Shown here: positions 11,282-21,269 of the stretch, piece after piece
Numbering within the stretch: position 1 is the first letter of the stretch
How the letters are laid out: every line of letters begins with the position of its first letter
Assembly: GCA_000827325.1 (NCBI GenBank)
Contig: KN832886.1
Coordinates: 29,452 to 93,451, forward strand
Direction: 5' to 3'
Length of the DNA stretch: 64,000 nucleotides
From: Oidiodendron maius Zn
Lineage: Eukaryota; Ascomycota; Leotiomycetes; Myxotrichaceae
Made by a program: the position numbers and the translations under genes
The notes under the pieces: model-generated
Told to the model about the DNA's origin: nothing
The model's input: only the letters and a program-made list of their open reading frames with translations
Databases searched by the model: none

Positions 11282-11569
11282 ATGCAATTCTCCATCGTCA
11301 TGCTTGCCGTCTTCGGCACTCTCGCCGTTGCCAACCCTTTCTCCATCTACCCAAATCTCGCTAAACGAGACGCATGCGGTGCTGGTTGTGGTGCGCAGCC
11401 CAACGACGCATGCTGCTCGGTCCAAGGCTGTTGCTACCCTTGCAAGGAAGGCTCTGATGCCGACTGCGCCCCTGAGGTGTATTTCCATACTTATTATAAA
11501 AGGAGGCATTTCTAATATGATTCCTCCTAGGTTACTGAGCGATCGCTCCTCGAGACCGTCGTCGTTTAG
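11282..11569 (+). CDS. Small secreted Cys-rich preproprotein, candidate peptide precursor
   Basis: Two exons, 11282-11476 and 11531-11569, give 77 residues. The intron of 54 bases has donor GTGTAT, branch CTAAT and acceptor CCTAG. It starts with a signal peptide (cleavage expected after LAVA, residue 17), then a short pro-segment ending in a Kex2 site, LAKR (28-29). The mature part of about 48 residues has eight Cys in the pattern C-x3-C-x7-CC-x4-CC-x2-C-x7-C (C32, 36, 44, 45, 50, 51, 54, 62). If the intron is kept, the frame ends instead in an aromatic tail with a second basic site, YYKRR, stopping at 11515. It sits at the centre of the UstYa cluster and is its best candidate substrate. It could instead be an unrelated effector or antimicrobial peptide. 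Confidence 0.75.
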
Positions 11570-12436
11570 ACAGCAACATTTGTCATGCCACACACGTAGA
11601 AAGACTATATTCCACTTAAGTAAGTAGTTTAGTTGTTTGCAATCAAGAGTCCACATTAACCTTTCAAATGCAGAGCCATGCCAACTTCAATTATTAGATC
11701 CAGGATCTGCTCATAGCTTAGGGTTAGGACTATAGACTTTGGAATTGTTTTTGTAGCTAGAAATAGCACTCACCCTCGTTTACTTAAAAATCCAATCTCA
11801 TTTTCTACAAAAGTTATTATTCTGTTACTTTGTTCATGGCCTCAGTTCACAACTGATGCCTTAAATTTTGTGTCGTCTTTCTCTTTACACGATCCTTACT
11901 AGCACGACTTCTCTAGTCAGTTAACATTTGTTCGCATTAATACGGACTAAAATGCAACGCATCACGAGTAACGCAAGCGGGTGTCGAAACACCAATTTGT
12001 TGTCTCACCGTCATTTATTTGACTAGGACGAGTTTGTAATTAGGCTGTAGTGGCACGCGAGAACACCAAAGTATTTCACTCAAATGGCTTCTACTCGCGT
12101 AGACGCTTATTAATATTAAGGTAATATTCAAGTATGTTCCTCAATTGATTGCTGAACACTTTCATCAAAAATATAATGCGAACTCTTGATTTCTTATTAA
12201 AAACATATAAGTTCGGCTCAAATTGTGCAGTGTGGCAATATTGTCGTTTTCTCCCTGTTGGAGAAGGTCCGCGGTGGCGTTTGCTCAATCATGGGTCATA
12301 TTATCAAGTGCCCCTAGAAAGAAATGTGAAACTTTAGCTATGGTTAGTCGTTTCAAGGACAAAGAGAAACTTCGAGTGTCTCCCCCCTTCTCTATATTTT
12401 CGTCACTCGTACTGCAATACATTGGCAAACATCACA
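11570..12436. other. Intergenic, nothing recognised
   Basis: AT-rich, with only short overlapping frames. It contains the 3' flank of the peptide gene and the promoter of UstYa copy 4. Confidence 0.5.
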
Positions 12437-13602
12437 ATGCTCGCCTTCATGCGTCGCCTCGACACTATCATTCCTCGGAGTTATAAAAATCTAGACAGCG
12501 ACAGCGCAGAGCAATATGACGGGGAGACTCGATCTGATAAGCCAAAAACTAGAACTTCATACCAGCATGTTGCTGTTCTCTATGCCACAATCATAGTTCT
12601 ACTTATCACGCAACTCCTCTGTATTGCTCGTATTCGTTCAGTACCGGCACAGAGTCCCTTGGGATCTTACGAGACAGGCTTCAAGACCGAAATACGTATG
12701 CCTTCGCTATTATTCAAAGCTCTTAGCTGCCTGTCTAGGACTTGATACTAATATTACATTCAGGTCCCGATCGCAATACCTTAACCCTTCACAAGGTCAA
12801 GTTCTTCGGGGGAGTAGTTTTCGATGAGAACGGCACAGCGTCAGTCAGCCATAAGCCTGGTGAGCCTGAATACTTTGGACCTCCAGGTGCAGAAACGGAA
12901 AACGCTTGGGAGAAACTTTTGAACGGTATGTCTCTCTTTTCAGGGCCTAAGATCGAGTCATATTATACTTGCAAAGACTTAATCATCCTTCCAGATCGCT
13001 TCGTTAAGGTAGAGCCAAAAGACTGGCCACCGGAGGCTATCCAGCTTCTCAAACAAGATATGGTGGAAGGATCATGGCGATTAGAGTCAGTTGGTACCCT
13101 TTGTAGATATTCAAGCTATTTGCTGACTTTTTATGCTATCATCCTAGAACAAGTGGCTTCCATGTACTTCACTGCTTGGTCAACTTCCCTCCTACCTGCA
13201 AGCTCTAGTAACGTAACTAACGAAATCAGAACTACGTCAGAAAGTCCCTTTCACCTGGGTACTACACTCATTATAAAGATCAGTCCGAGCAAGACCCCAA
13301 AAGCCTCTCTCATTCGGGACATTTAAGTAAGCTCGAATGCACCTTATTTCTCCTAGGATCGGAAGAGAAATGCTGATAGCGACTTTACGATAGAGCACTG
13401 TCTGGAGCAGATCCGTCAAAACCTCATGTGTCACCTTGACATGACACCCACACCGAGAACATGGCGTCCGGCACCCGCTGGCACACGCGGTCATGGCATA
13501 TTCCACGCAGACACCGACCAGTGGCATGTTTGCAGGAATTATGAGGCTATGAGAACATGGATGTATCCTTTTCAGGAGTATCACACTGGACATACTAGAT
13601 GA
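12437..13602 (+). CDS. UstYa/DUF3328 family oxidase, copy 4
   Basis: Six exons (12437-12695, 12764-12925, 12995-13085, 13148-13178, 13230-13326, 13394-13602) give 282 residues. The first true ATG is 12437. The helix is at about 45-66, then GSYETGFKTEI, VKFFGGVVFDENG, EPEYFGPPGAETENAWEKLL, and the two HXXHC motifs HVLHC (176-180) and HLKHC (212-216). The tail has TDQWHVCRNYEAM. The intron after HCL and the intron splitting the second motif are at the same positions and phases as in copy 1, showing recent common descent. The last intron could end at an earlier AG, but only the acceptor at 13393 restores both frame and motif. Confidence 0.82.
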
Positions 13603-14010
13603 CAGAGTTATATTGGATTTATACACTATATTCTAAAACCAAAACTAAAATTTTGTCACTTGTGTCTTGTCCTCAATACGGATTGCCCCCAACAGCCTAG
13701 CTTCGAAATACTTAGGAAGCCCTCAGTTTACAACCTTTACAGATCACCATTCCCTTTCAAGATTTCTTTGTCTTTTCGGATATTATAAGAGGAGTATTTA
13801 CTCTTCACGACATAAAGGCAACTTCATCTGATTAACACATGCTAGATAATCACTTCATTTAAAGATTGAAGACATCACAGATATAAATCCGCTACTTTAT
13901 TCAGCCTCGTTTGTAGTGCTCTCATCCCAAAAATTTGCTTCTCCTTCTAACAAGCCGTACCTGTTAAACATGCTCTTCCATTGTGACTATCCTACATTTG
14001 CCATATTTGA
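13603..14010. other. Convergent spacer between UstYa copies 4 and 5
   Basis: 408 bases of AT-rich 3' flank shared by two genes that end toward each other. No gene was seen. Confidence 0.5.
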
Positions 14011-14787
14011 CTAGGACCGGCTTGAAATGAACTGCTGCACAGCATCCCAGTTACGGCAGGTATGCACCACATCCGACTGCACGAAGCTCCTTCCATGTCC
14101 TTCATACCAGATAACTGGTATTGGCGTCAAATCGACATGGCACATCAACTGCTGTCTAATATGGTCCAAGCAGTGATCGCGGTGTGCCCTATCTGGATAT
14201 GCCAACTTCGTCTCCTTGTTGAAATAATGGTCCCGGTCAAGAGCTCTTCTGAGCTGCTCTACGCAATGTAGAGTATGGTAGACGTCAAGACCGATTAGAT
14301 AACCAATACCATCTGGGTGTTTGTAAAGTCCGTGAGGCTTTCCAAAGGTCAGCTCCGCTTCTTCCTCTGTGATATTGAAATATCGGTTCGTAAGCAAATT
14401 ATGCCATGCGTCGTCCATCTCATCCGTTGGTGGCCCAACGTAAACAGGCTCGGAAGGATTTCGAACATGGTAACCTGTACCATTATCATACCACCGAGGT
14501 CCTCCCCAAAACATCTTCGATTCCTCCTTGATATGAGATTTGATTGGGTCGAATTCCGTACCAAAACCTGTACTAAACGAGCTAGCAGGCGAAGTCTTTT
14601 GGTGGTGACCCATTTCAGGTGACTGGTAGAGCAGAAATCCAGTGCTAAATGCAAAGACACAGGCTAGAAGCCACCCAATATACAGATGAAGATTCGAGAA
14701 TCGTGAGGGCAGGGACGAGGGTTGATTGATTCCATCCTCGCTTTGCTGTAAAGATTTGTAGCTTGATGTGCGCAAAAAATTCATCAT
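14011..14787 (-). CDS. UstYa/DUF3328 family oxidase, copy 5 (intronless)
   Basis: 258 residues with no intron. The frame is open further upstream, but the first ATG is 14785-14787 (MMNFLRTSSY). A helix lies at about 34-54, then FSTGFGTEFDPIKSHI, KMFWGGPRWYDNGTG, EPVYVGPPTDEMDDAWHNLL and FNITEEEAE. HXXHC motifs are HTLHC (171-175) and HRDHC (202-206), and the tail is VVHTCRNWDAV. The complete family architecture makes this the cleanest member and a good guide for the spliced copies. Loss of all introns suggests a retro-copied or gene-converted origin. Confidence 0.93.
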   Translation of the reverse strand: MMNFLRTSSYKSLQQSEDGINQPSSLPSRFSNLHLYIGWLLACVFAFSTGFLLYQSPEMGHHQKTSPASSFSTGFGTEFDPIKSHIKEESKMFWGGPRWYDNGTGYHVRNPSEPVYVGPPTDEMDDAWHNLLTNRYFNITEEEAELTFGKPHGLYKHPDGIGYLIGLDVYHTLHCVEQLRRALDRDHYFNKETKLAYPDRAHRDHCLDHIRQQLMCHVDLTPIPVIWYEGHGRSFVQSDVVHTCRNWDAVQQFISSRS

Positions 14788-15154
14788 GGTATCGTGATCC
14801 TGTTCAAACAGCAGGTGAAAGCGAGTAATGGGTGAGAGATTGATATTTATTGCTACCACTCACAGGAGTCAGGCTACAGAACGAGACATGATGCAATGCA
14901 ACATTCTTTAAAGGGACAGCACCGGGCTCGCTTAGGATTTTAGGGGCATTCAGCACCAAACTGTTACAGACTACGCCGTGGCTATTCTGGATAGCACAAA
15001 ATTCATTAAGGGCCCCGAGGAAATAATATTCCATTTGCAAACTTCCCTGCAAGTTCACTCATCCCCTTCACCTTCATCTGCTTAAATTTCTTCTCACAGA
15101 GCCATCATATTCAATACCTCAATTATTCTCCCACCATTATTCTATACGATTCTG
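14788..15154. promoter_or_regulatory. Bidirectional promoter between UstYa copies 5 and 6
   Basis: 367 bases between two divergent start codons. Both genes are in the same family group, so shared control is likely. No single operator was identified by eye. Confidence 0.45.
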
Positions 15155-15960
15155 ATGGATCACAGTGAGGGCTCAGAGAAGCCCCTCATGGGTATGCGCT
15201 CGGAAAGTGGACAATCACCGTCGTCTGAACCTTTCCATCTCCCAAATTGCGAATGCGCGCAAACACCACGGCGGCGATCACAATGGCCTCTGTACCTGCA
15301 AGTCACATCTCTAGCAATTACAATTCTGTCATGGGCATCGCTTCTCGTTTTGCATAACCACTACAGGACAACTTCACCTTTCGCTCTCATCGACAGAGGA
15401 AATTGTGGTTGGTCGATAGCAGAAGCAAAAGCCAATAACTGTGTTTACGACATCATGATGTCTTCATGGATGCCAAGACCCTGCTATGATGAAGAACTAT
15501 CCGAAAGCTTTCTGAGGGCTAACAACTTCACTTATTGGAGGAAGAATGATGGGAAGGAGGAGGTTTCAGAAGATGAGGTACGGAAAGGGGAGTTCGATAT
15601 CCTCTTCACACACGGGACATACCATGCTCAGCATTGCATGTAAGTTAACTTCCTCATGGAAATCAAAAGTACACATAGTTTCAAGGTGTATAAGAGAAAA
15701 GCTAGGAACCGCAGCGAGTTTTGAGATCTTTGTACTGACTCAAGATTCCCAATCATAGTTATCTTTGGAAATTGCAGATGAAGGCACAAAAGTCGAGTGT
15801 TAGGGTCTTGGACTCCATCTCAAGGAGCCAGGCACATATAGCTCACTGCCAGAAGCTGTTGGCTATGGATCCCTCAGGCCATCACTTATGGCAGCTTAAA
15901 TCGAAGACTGGAACACCCATACACGTCAAACCACAGATGCAGTCATGTTGGGAAGGATAG
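15155..15960 (+). CDS. UstYa-like protein, short class (C-type), copy 6
   Basis: Exons 15155-15639 and 15759-15960 give 228 residues. The N-terminus is polar with NCECAQ, then a helix (about 46-66), GNCGWSIAEAKANNC (C84, C96), MPRPCYDEEL (C110), and the HXXHC motifs HAQHC (157-161) and HIAHC (188-192). It aligns over its whole length with the minus-strand copy 3 (HC.Y.W...A..KS..VLDS.SRS). The 119-base intron falls right after the first HXXHC. The first frame alone ends at 15643 and would lose the second motif. Confidence 0.85.
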
Positions 15961-16293
15961 GGAGACTCTTCGAGTTGTATATTACTACGTGTAAATTTTG
16001 AAGCCGAAAAAGTGCCAAAGCGTGACAATTGTGATCATGAAGAACTGTCGTAGCTTAAGAATCAAGTCCGTACTGCACGATGAGTGCGGAGGACTCGCCC
16101 ATCACTTTATTCAATTACATTCTCATGTCTTGTGTGTCTCAAAAAGTAAAGGCCTGTAAGATCCGGATACAGAAAAATGACAAATTGAGAATTATAAGTT
16201 AAGAAGAGACTAGCATTGTCGCCGCTGATACAAGAATAGTGCCTTTCTTGGAAACGAGCAAAGTCCTGCCTTCTATTCTATCTGTACATGCAT
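15961..16293. other. Convergent spacer between UstYa copies 6 and 7
   Basis: 333 bases of 3' flank shared by two genes that end toward each other. No gene was seen. Confidence 0.5.
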
Positions 16294-17345
16294 TCATGAC
16301 TTGGGAGGCTGAACTTTATGATGCAAAGGAACTCTTAGTGTACGTGGTACTGCAATACTACCGTTGTACCTTGCTATAGAAAATTGATGGAGCTTCTCAA
16401 AATTCCGACACGTATGAAGCTGTTTGGGGTTGATGTATTGGCCACGGTGGTCATGCCATTCGCTCGGAGAAATGACACTGGTGGCTTGGCACTGTATGAC
16501 TTGTCTCAAATGGTCGATACAGTGTACTAAACATAGAAGTTAGTTCTATTATTAATATTGTGAGGAGGTGGACAGGTGAACTTACATTGATGAACCATTC
16601 CACGATATTCCTCCTCTGGATAAATGTCTCGCCTCAAAGCTTTCCTCAGCTGATTGAGGCAGTGCAAACAATGGAACAAATCGAGCCTGTATAAAATTAA
16701 TTAAGTCTTCAAGAAGATGAGCCAAAATTTTCAAACTCACGTTCCAGTCCATCCACCTCTAATCCTGTCTCTGTACTTATCGGAGTCGGTACCCCAAAGT
16801 TTTATCGCTTCCTCCTCAGAGATAGAAAAATAGTGAGATTCGCCACCAATGATTGCATCCCACGCTGCATCGATCTCTGATGTCGGTTCTCCAACAAAGT
16901 CGGAAGGACCAAGGATCTCTGTACCATCTGGGCCGAAATCAACACCTCCCGTGAACACTCTCCGAGTAAGTTCGAACACGTCGGATGGTGCTATCAATTG
17001 AATTCTAATCAAAACTGTGCTGTCACAAAAGGGTGCGTTTACAAACTTACTGATGACTTGTTCTTCGACGAATCCGTCTTCAAAAGATCCCCATGTACCC
17101 TCGCCCCGTGTTGTTGCGGCCATCAGGCCAGCGGAGAATGCGGTCATGCCCCAAAGCAAAGCAAAACTCACCACAACAACTGGATGCTTCATTATCTTGG
17201 GACCAACGCGCGGTACCTTAATATGCTCGTTGTATCCATCCTTAGGAAGTAAATGTTGTTCGCTTTCCGTCGATAATTTGTCCACTGGATCTCCGTCTCT
17301 ACGGACCTTAGACACTTGACTGAAAAGTGATGAAAATGTTGGCAT
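16294..17345 (-). CDS. UstYa/DUF3328 family oxidase, copy 7
   Basis: Four exons (17051-17345, 16741-16990, 16586-16686, 16294-16526) give 292 residues. A membrane helix at about 55-76 precedes GSFEDGFVEEQVI, TRRVFTGGVDFGPDG and FVGEPTSEIDAAWDAII. The HXXHC motifs are HCLHC (187-191) and HQLHC (214-218), and the tail keeps QLHTCRNFEKL. The second motif is split by a phase-1 intron at the same codon position as in copies 1 and 4. The gap between the two motifs is shorter than in the others. It is divergent from the DMT transporter. Confidence 0.88.
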
Positions 17346-17934
17346 TGTGAATTCTCTGGAGATGGTTCAGAACACCAACAGTAGCCAGTAAATTCTGGAC
17401 TTAAGATACAAGCAAAATGTGTTCTTAGTTTAGGTGGCAAGGTGCCCCGTGTGCCCCGTTAAAGGCTGCCATGTTGAAGAGCACAGACCTACGCCACAGC
17501 GCTCGTTAGGCCAGGGGTTCGAAAGTCGGCCGAAGATCAGGCGGATCTTCAGGGACCTCGAGACGATTCAAAGTTCTTCGTCGCAGGGGGAGCAGTTATC
17601 TCCAAGGGGCCTGGTTTACGAGGGTTTATTCCGCTGAGAACGCACTGAAAAAAGTCCCTGTAAGGACTCCTCCCCCTTGGCCGTAACTGTTTCCTCTGGG
17701 ACGAAGACAATTCGAACAGTTTTTGCGGCATGAATTGATCAGCGTGAGCTGAAACTATAAAAGTCTGGAAACGTGTGTTACACATGGCCACATTCTAATG
17801 TACTGTAGTAGCAGTTGCTACGTTGCATCACCTATGACCGAGGCCTTATACTTTTCAAATACTGCGAAAGTGTGCATGCAATCTTCCAGTCACTCTTTAC
17901 TATCCCATTCCAACATTGATCACAGCTCCTTGAG
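17346..17934. promoter_or_regulatory. Divergent promoter region, UstYa copy 7 and DMT transporter
   Basis: 589 bases between the two starts. Small GC-richer frames at 17434-17791 have no family features. Confidence 0.4.
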
Positions 17935-19088
17935 ATGATCAGTAAAGGTTCCCTGTTGGTGCTCGCCTCGCAAGTTATTGCTGTCGTTGTCCACAGCTTA
18001 GCTAAATTTCTAGAAACATCAGACGATGTAAATCCCCAACAGATCCTCCAAGTCCGGACCTTCGTTACCTTGAGTATCAACAGTCTTTTCCTTGCTACTT
18101 GGCGACCACACGAACTTCCACTTGGTGGCTATGAGATCAGAGGTCTACTTACACTTCGGGCCTTGGGCGGAATACTTGGATCAGCTGGATTTTACTGTAA
18201 GCTTTACACGCACGTCTATAGAGACCTCCCTTGTGTCACTTTCTCTTCTTGGTACCTATGCTGACGGGAGAAGATTCTCTTCAATATTTACCTCTCGCTG
18301 ATGCTACAATTCTCAATCTACTTGCGCCCTTGGGAACAACCTTTGTTACAAGCGAGAGAATTAAACCTACCCACATTGGCTCAGCAATCGTTTGTCTTCT
18401 GGGGGTTTGCCTTATTTCCAAACCAAGTTTTGTGATCAACCTTCTGTTCCAAGATACTGGGAATCGGTATTTAGACTTCTCACGTAGCCCTCACTCTTCC
18501 CAGAGAGGTTTTATCTTCGCGATTGTCGGTGTTCTAGGAGGAATAGTAAGTCATCGATCCAAGTAAACTTTACTAGCGATATCACTTACAAGATTTACCA
18601 GTGTTCATACACTTCGATCGAGAAGATTGGAGCTAGGGCTCATCCATTAGTCACTGCAAACTGCTTTGCTGCAGGCATTCTACTCGCAAGCAGTGCCTGT
18701 TTCGCAATTGTCCCAGGAGTCACATACAACTTCAACATGAGCTTTTCTCGATGGTTTATTCTCCTATCAATTGGATTGTGTGGCACTCTAATGGCAAGTA
18801 GCAAAAAGAGTTTCCAGCATCTGGTAAGTGCGCTGACGATGTCACCAGGAGTACTTTTTAACAGCTGGATTAGCTGCAGAGAAGGAAAGCATCGCTGTAT
18901 ATATGATATATTTGCAGGCTGTACTTGCTCTCATAGTCGATGGATTGATATGGCATACTATACCAGATGCGATGTCTTTCCTCGGGGCAGGACTTGTCAT
19001 CGTCGCACTTTTCATTACTGAAAGGAGTAAAGAGAAAGTAGAGGACTTGACAATCATCGAAATGAGGTTTCAGAATGTAGAACCGTAA
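17935..19088 (+). CDS. Drug/metabolite transporter (DMT, EamA type)
   Basis: Four exons (17935-18196, 18274-18545, 18602-18793, 18849-19088) give 321 residues with about ten hydrophobic helices in two EamA repeats. Recognisable blocks are LRALGGILGSAGFYYSLQYLPLADATILNLLAP, split below residue limits by an intron after FYY, then SAIVCLLGVCLISKPS, and in the second half TAGLAAEK and DAMSFLGAGLVIVALFITER. The third intron (18794-18848) is GC-AG with donor GCAAGT. The GT donor inside it would leave only 25 bases. The protein is probably an exporter at the plasma membrane or vacuole. As the end gene of the cluster it may move the product or an intermediate, by inference. Confidence 0.85.
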
Positions 19089-19685
19089 TGGAAAAGCACA
19101 AAATTCAGACTCGTAGTACATCTGAATATTGCCGTATATAATTGTTGGGAAAAATTGTCACTTAGTGATTGAAGATATATCTCGGTATGATTCACCTCCT
19201 CCTGTTGGATACTCGCTCCGCTGCTAGAGATTATACTTAGAACTTGTTGAATTCCTAGGATGAGGTGCCCACCAACAGAATCAGAACAAAGTTCGTCAGC
19301 GAAGGTAAACTCAAGTCATGCCCGAGTCAAGTACGTGCTGCAGATTTGTGCAGAAGTATAAAGGATTTAGACTTTGTCAAAGACTCTAAACCTTCTTAGA
19401 TTACGGTTGCAGCCGGAGGTAATTTCCCACATTAATCGTTATCTCGCTTAGGGAGGCTTCCTTAGTTCGCTCCGCTTATAGTCAGTAAAAGCGATTGCGG
19501 ATCGGAAGCGAGTACTGATTTTTACCTTTGCATCGCGATTATATATTACGAACACGTGCTAAACTATAGCCTAAGGCTCAGCATAATACTATATAGAGAA
19601 CTATAGGGGGAAGTTATATAGAAGTAAGGACTGCTAAGGACTAGTAGTCTATAATAGGATATAGTAGTCTAATTAGAGATAATTG
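19089..19685. other. Intergenic, repeat-rich flank
   Basis: No gene. From about 19440 the sequence has retroelement-like short repeats (for example CTTAGTTCGCTCCGCTTA), AT-rich and probably debris of older insertions next to the LTR element. Confidence 0.45.
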
Positions 19686-19844
19686 TGACAGCCCGGCTAC
19701 TATAAGCTTCACAAGGGAGGCAGTGGCTGGCAAAGGTGATGTATTAACGAAGATACTAAAGTAAAGAGCAACTAGCTAGGTGCGCAGAGGTTTAATATAA
19801 GTACGCGCACAGATCTCCAGCCAGGTGACGCACGTGCCGTCACA
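19686..19844 (-). repeat. LTR (3' copy) of the gag-only element
   Basis: Matches 21111-21269 with few differences, mostly transitions. It is preceded on the minus strand by the polypurine tract. Confidence 0.85.
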
Positions 19845-19878
19845 TTACCCCCCCTTCAAAGAAAGCTGGCCACCAGCG

Positions 19879-20910
19879 TTATATTTCACCCTTTTGTAGC
19901 CTCTCTAGTTCATCACCAGTATCCCACTCATCATCTGAACCAGTATTCAACACAACCGGGTCAAGAGCTGCCAGGTTAACAGGGTTCCTCCTGAATGCAA
20001 CCTGCTTCCTAGCATCTGGCTTATGTGGCTGTAAGGGGCAGGAGCCTACCCAATGATCGTATGAGCCACAGCGCACACAGCGTCCTTGTTCCCTGTATTG
20101 ATCTCTATATGCAGGTGATATTGAGCATGCGCGAGGGGCATCATTACCTGCATTAACAACTGCACTAGCTACAGCACTAGGGCCACCCTCAATTGCAGCA
20201 ATATCAAGGGAATTGATCCCTATAGAGCCGATTTCCATAGGGTCGGGGGAGCGCTGCTGGATTCGAGGTGGAGCATGTGTATAACTAGAACTAGGTATAG
20301 AGGCAGGTGTAGGGGCAAATGCAGAACCAGAACCAGAACCTCGACCTGCAAGCTGTTGGACGATGCGGACAAAATCAGGGTATCTCTGTGGCAGATTAAG
20401 CTGTTGACTTAACCGATTGCGGACTGTATGGCTTAACCCGTTCCGGAATATTGAGATTTTGTTGATATCAGGCCAGTCCTGTCCGCGTGCCTTATACAGG
20501 ATGCGTTCGAACTTCGATATATAGACCGGAATCGAGTCAGTGCCCTGGCGTAGGGCGAGTAGCTTGTCTTCAGCCTCCTGGACCTTATTCGGATTGTCGT
20601 AGACCCGTGAGAGTTGTGCCAGAATTGTATTATAGTCCCACGATTCAGATTCTTCAGCCTGCACGAGCTGTGGGAGCACCATTGCTTGTACGTGACTTTC
20701 AAGGTTCAGGAACATGAAGTAGAACTGAGCTATAGTATCACCGATTGCTGCACCATCGACATGTAGCTTGGCTCTGATCGAGGGGAGCCATATATCGAAT
20801 CGCTGGGTCGAGCCGTTGAATTTGTCAGGGTCAGGGAGGGCTGGTTTCGGACGAGAATGCGAACGTAGGGTCTGAATTTCGAGCTGTAGCTGCGTGATTT
20901 GAGCCTACAT
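19879..20910 (-). pseudogene. Retrotransposon Gag with a nonsense codon after the ATG
   Basis: A frame of about 342 codons encodes a Gag polyprotein: an N-terminal helix (AQITQLQLEIQTLRS), KFNGSTQRFDIW, a retrotransposon gag core (LLALRQGTDSIPVYISKFE), and a CCHC zinc knuckle, C-x2-C-x4-H-x4-C, near the end. The natural ATG at 20908-20910 is followed at once by TAG (20905-20907), which looks like a CAG to TAG transition. Translation could otherwise start at the ATG at 20715. The protein packages element RNA. Confidence 0.75.
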
Positions 20911-21110
20911 GGCTGCTAGCTGCTGACAAGGGTCTATATTCAGCTGTGAATAGAATCGAATTAGAAATAAATGAATAAATAATAAAGAAATGAAACCTAG
21001 ACGTATAGGTTTAAGCACGGTCGCAACCGCTCGATCTGGGCGTAGACCTAGAACTTGGAACAAGAGCCTGCTAGTTTTGATCCAAACTGGAAGGAGACTT
21101 TAGTATAGTG

Positions 21111-21269
21111 TGACAGCCCGGCTACTATAAGCTTCACAAGGGAGGCAGTGGCTGGCAAAGGTGCTGTATTAACGAAGATACTAAAGTAAGGAGTAACTAG
21201 CTAGGTGCGCAGAGGTTTAATATAAGTACACGCACAGACCTCCAGCCAGGTGACGCAAGTGCCGTCACA
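21111..21269 (-). repeat. LTR (5' copy) of the gag-only element
   Basis: Direct repeat of 19686-19844 in the same orientation, with TG...CA ends on the minus strand. Confidence 0.85.

Larger units (their letters stand above)
19686..21269 (-). mobile_element. Gag-only (non-autonomous) LTR retrotransposon
   Basis: Two direct repeats of 159 bases, near identical, bound a 1.6 kb unit. Read on the minus strand each repeat starts TGTGACGG and ends GCTGTCA (TG...CA). A purine tract, GAAGGGGGGGTAA, sits just before the downstream LTR. The interior holds only a gag frame, with no protease, reverse transcriptase or integrase. A clear target-site duplication was not found (AATTG and ATTAG flanks). Confidence 0.85.

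Noticed and set aside
13327-13393. Ending the last intron of UstYa copy 4 at the earlier AG near 13358
   Set aside because: That join puts stops in frame and loses the second HXXHC; the acceptor at 13393 restores HLKHC.
14788-14859. An upstream GTG start for UstYa copy 5
   Set aside because: Nuclear fungal genes start at ATG; the first in-frame ATG is 14785-14787.
17500-17530. GGTTCGAA as a tRNA T-arm
   Set aside because: No matching acceptor, D or anticodon stems could be found around it.
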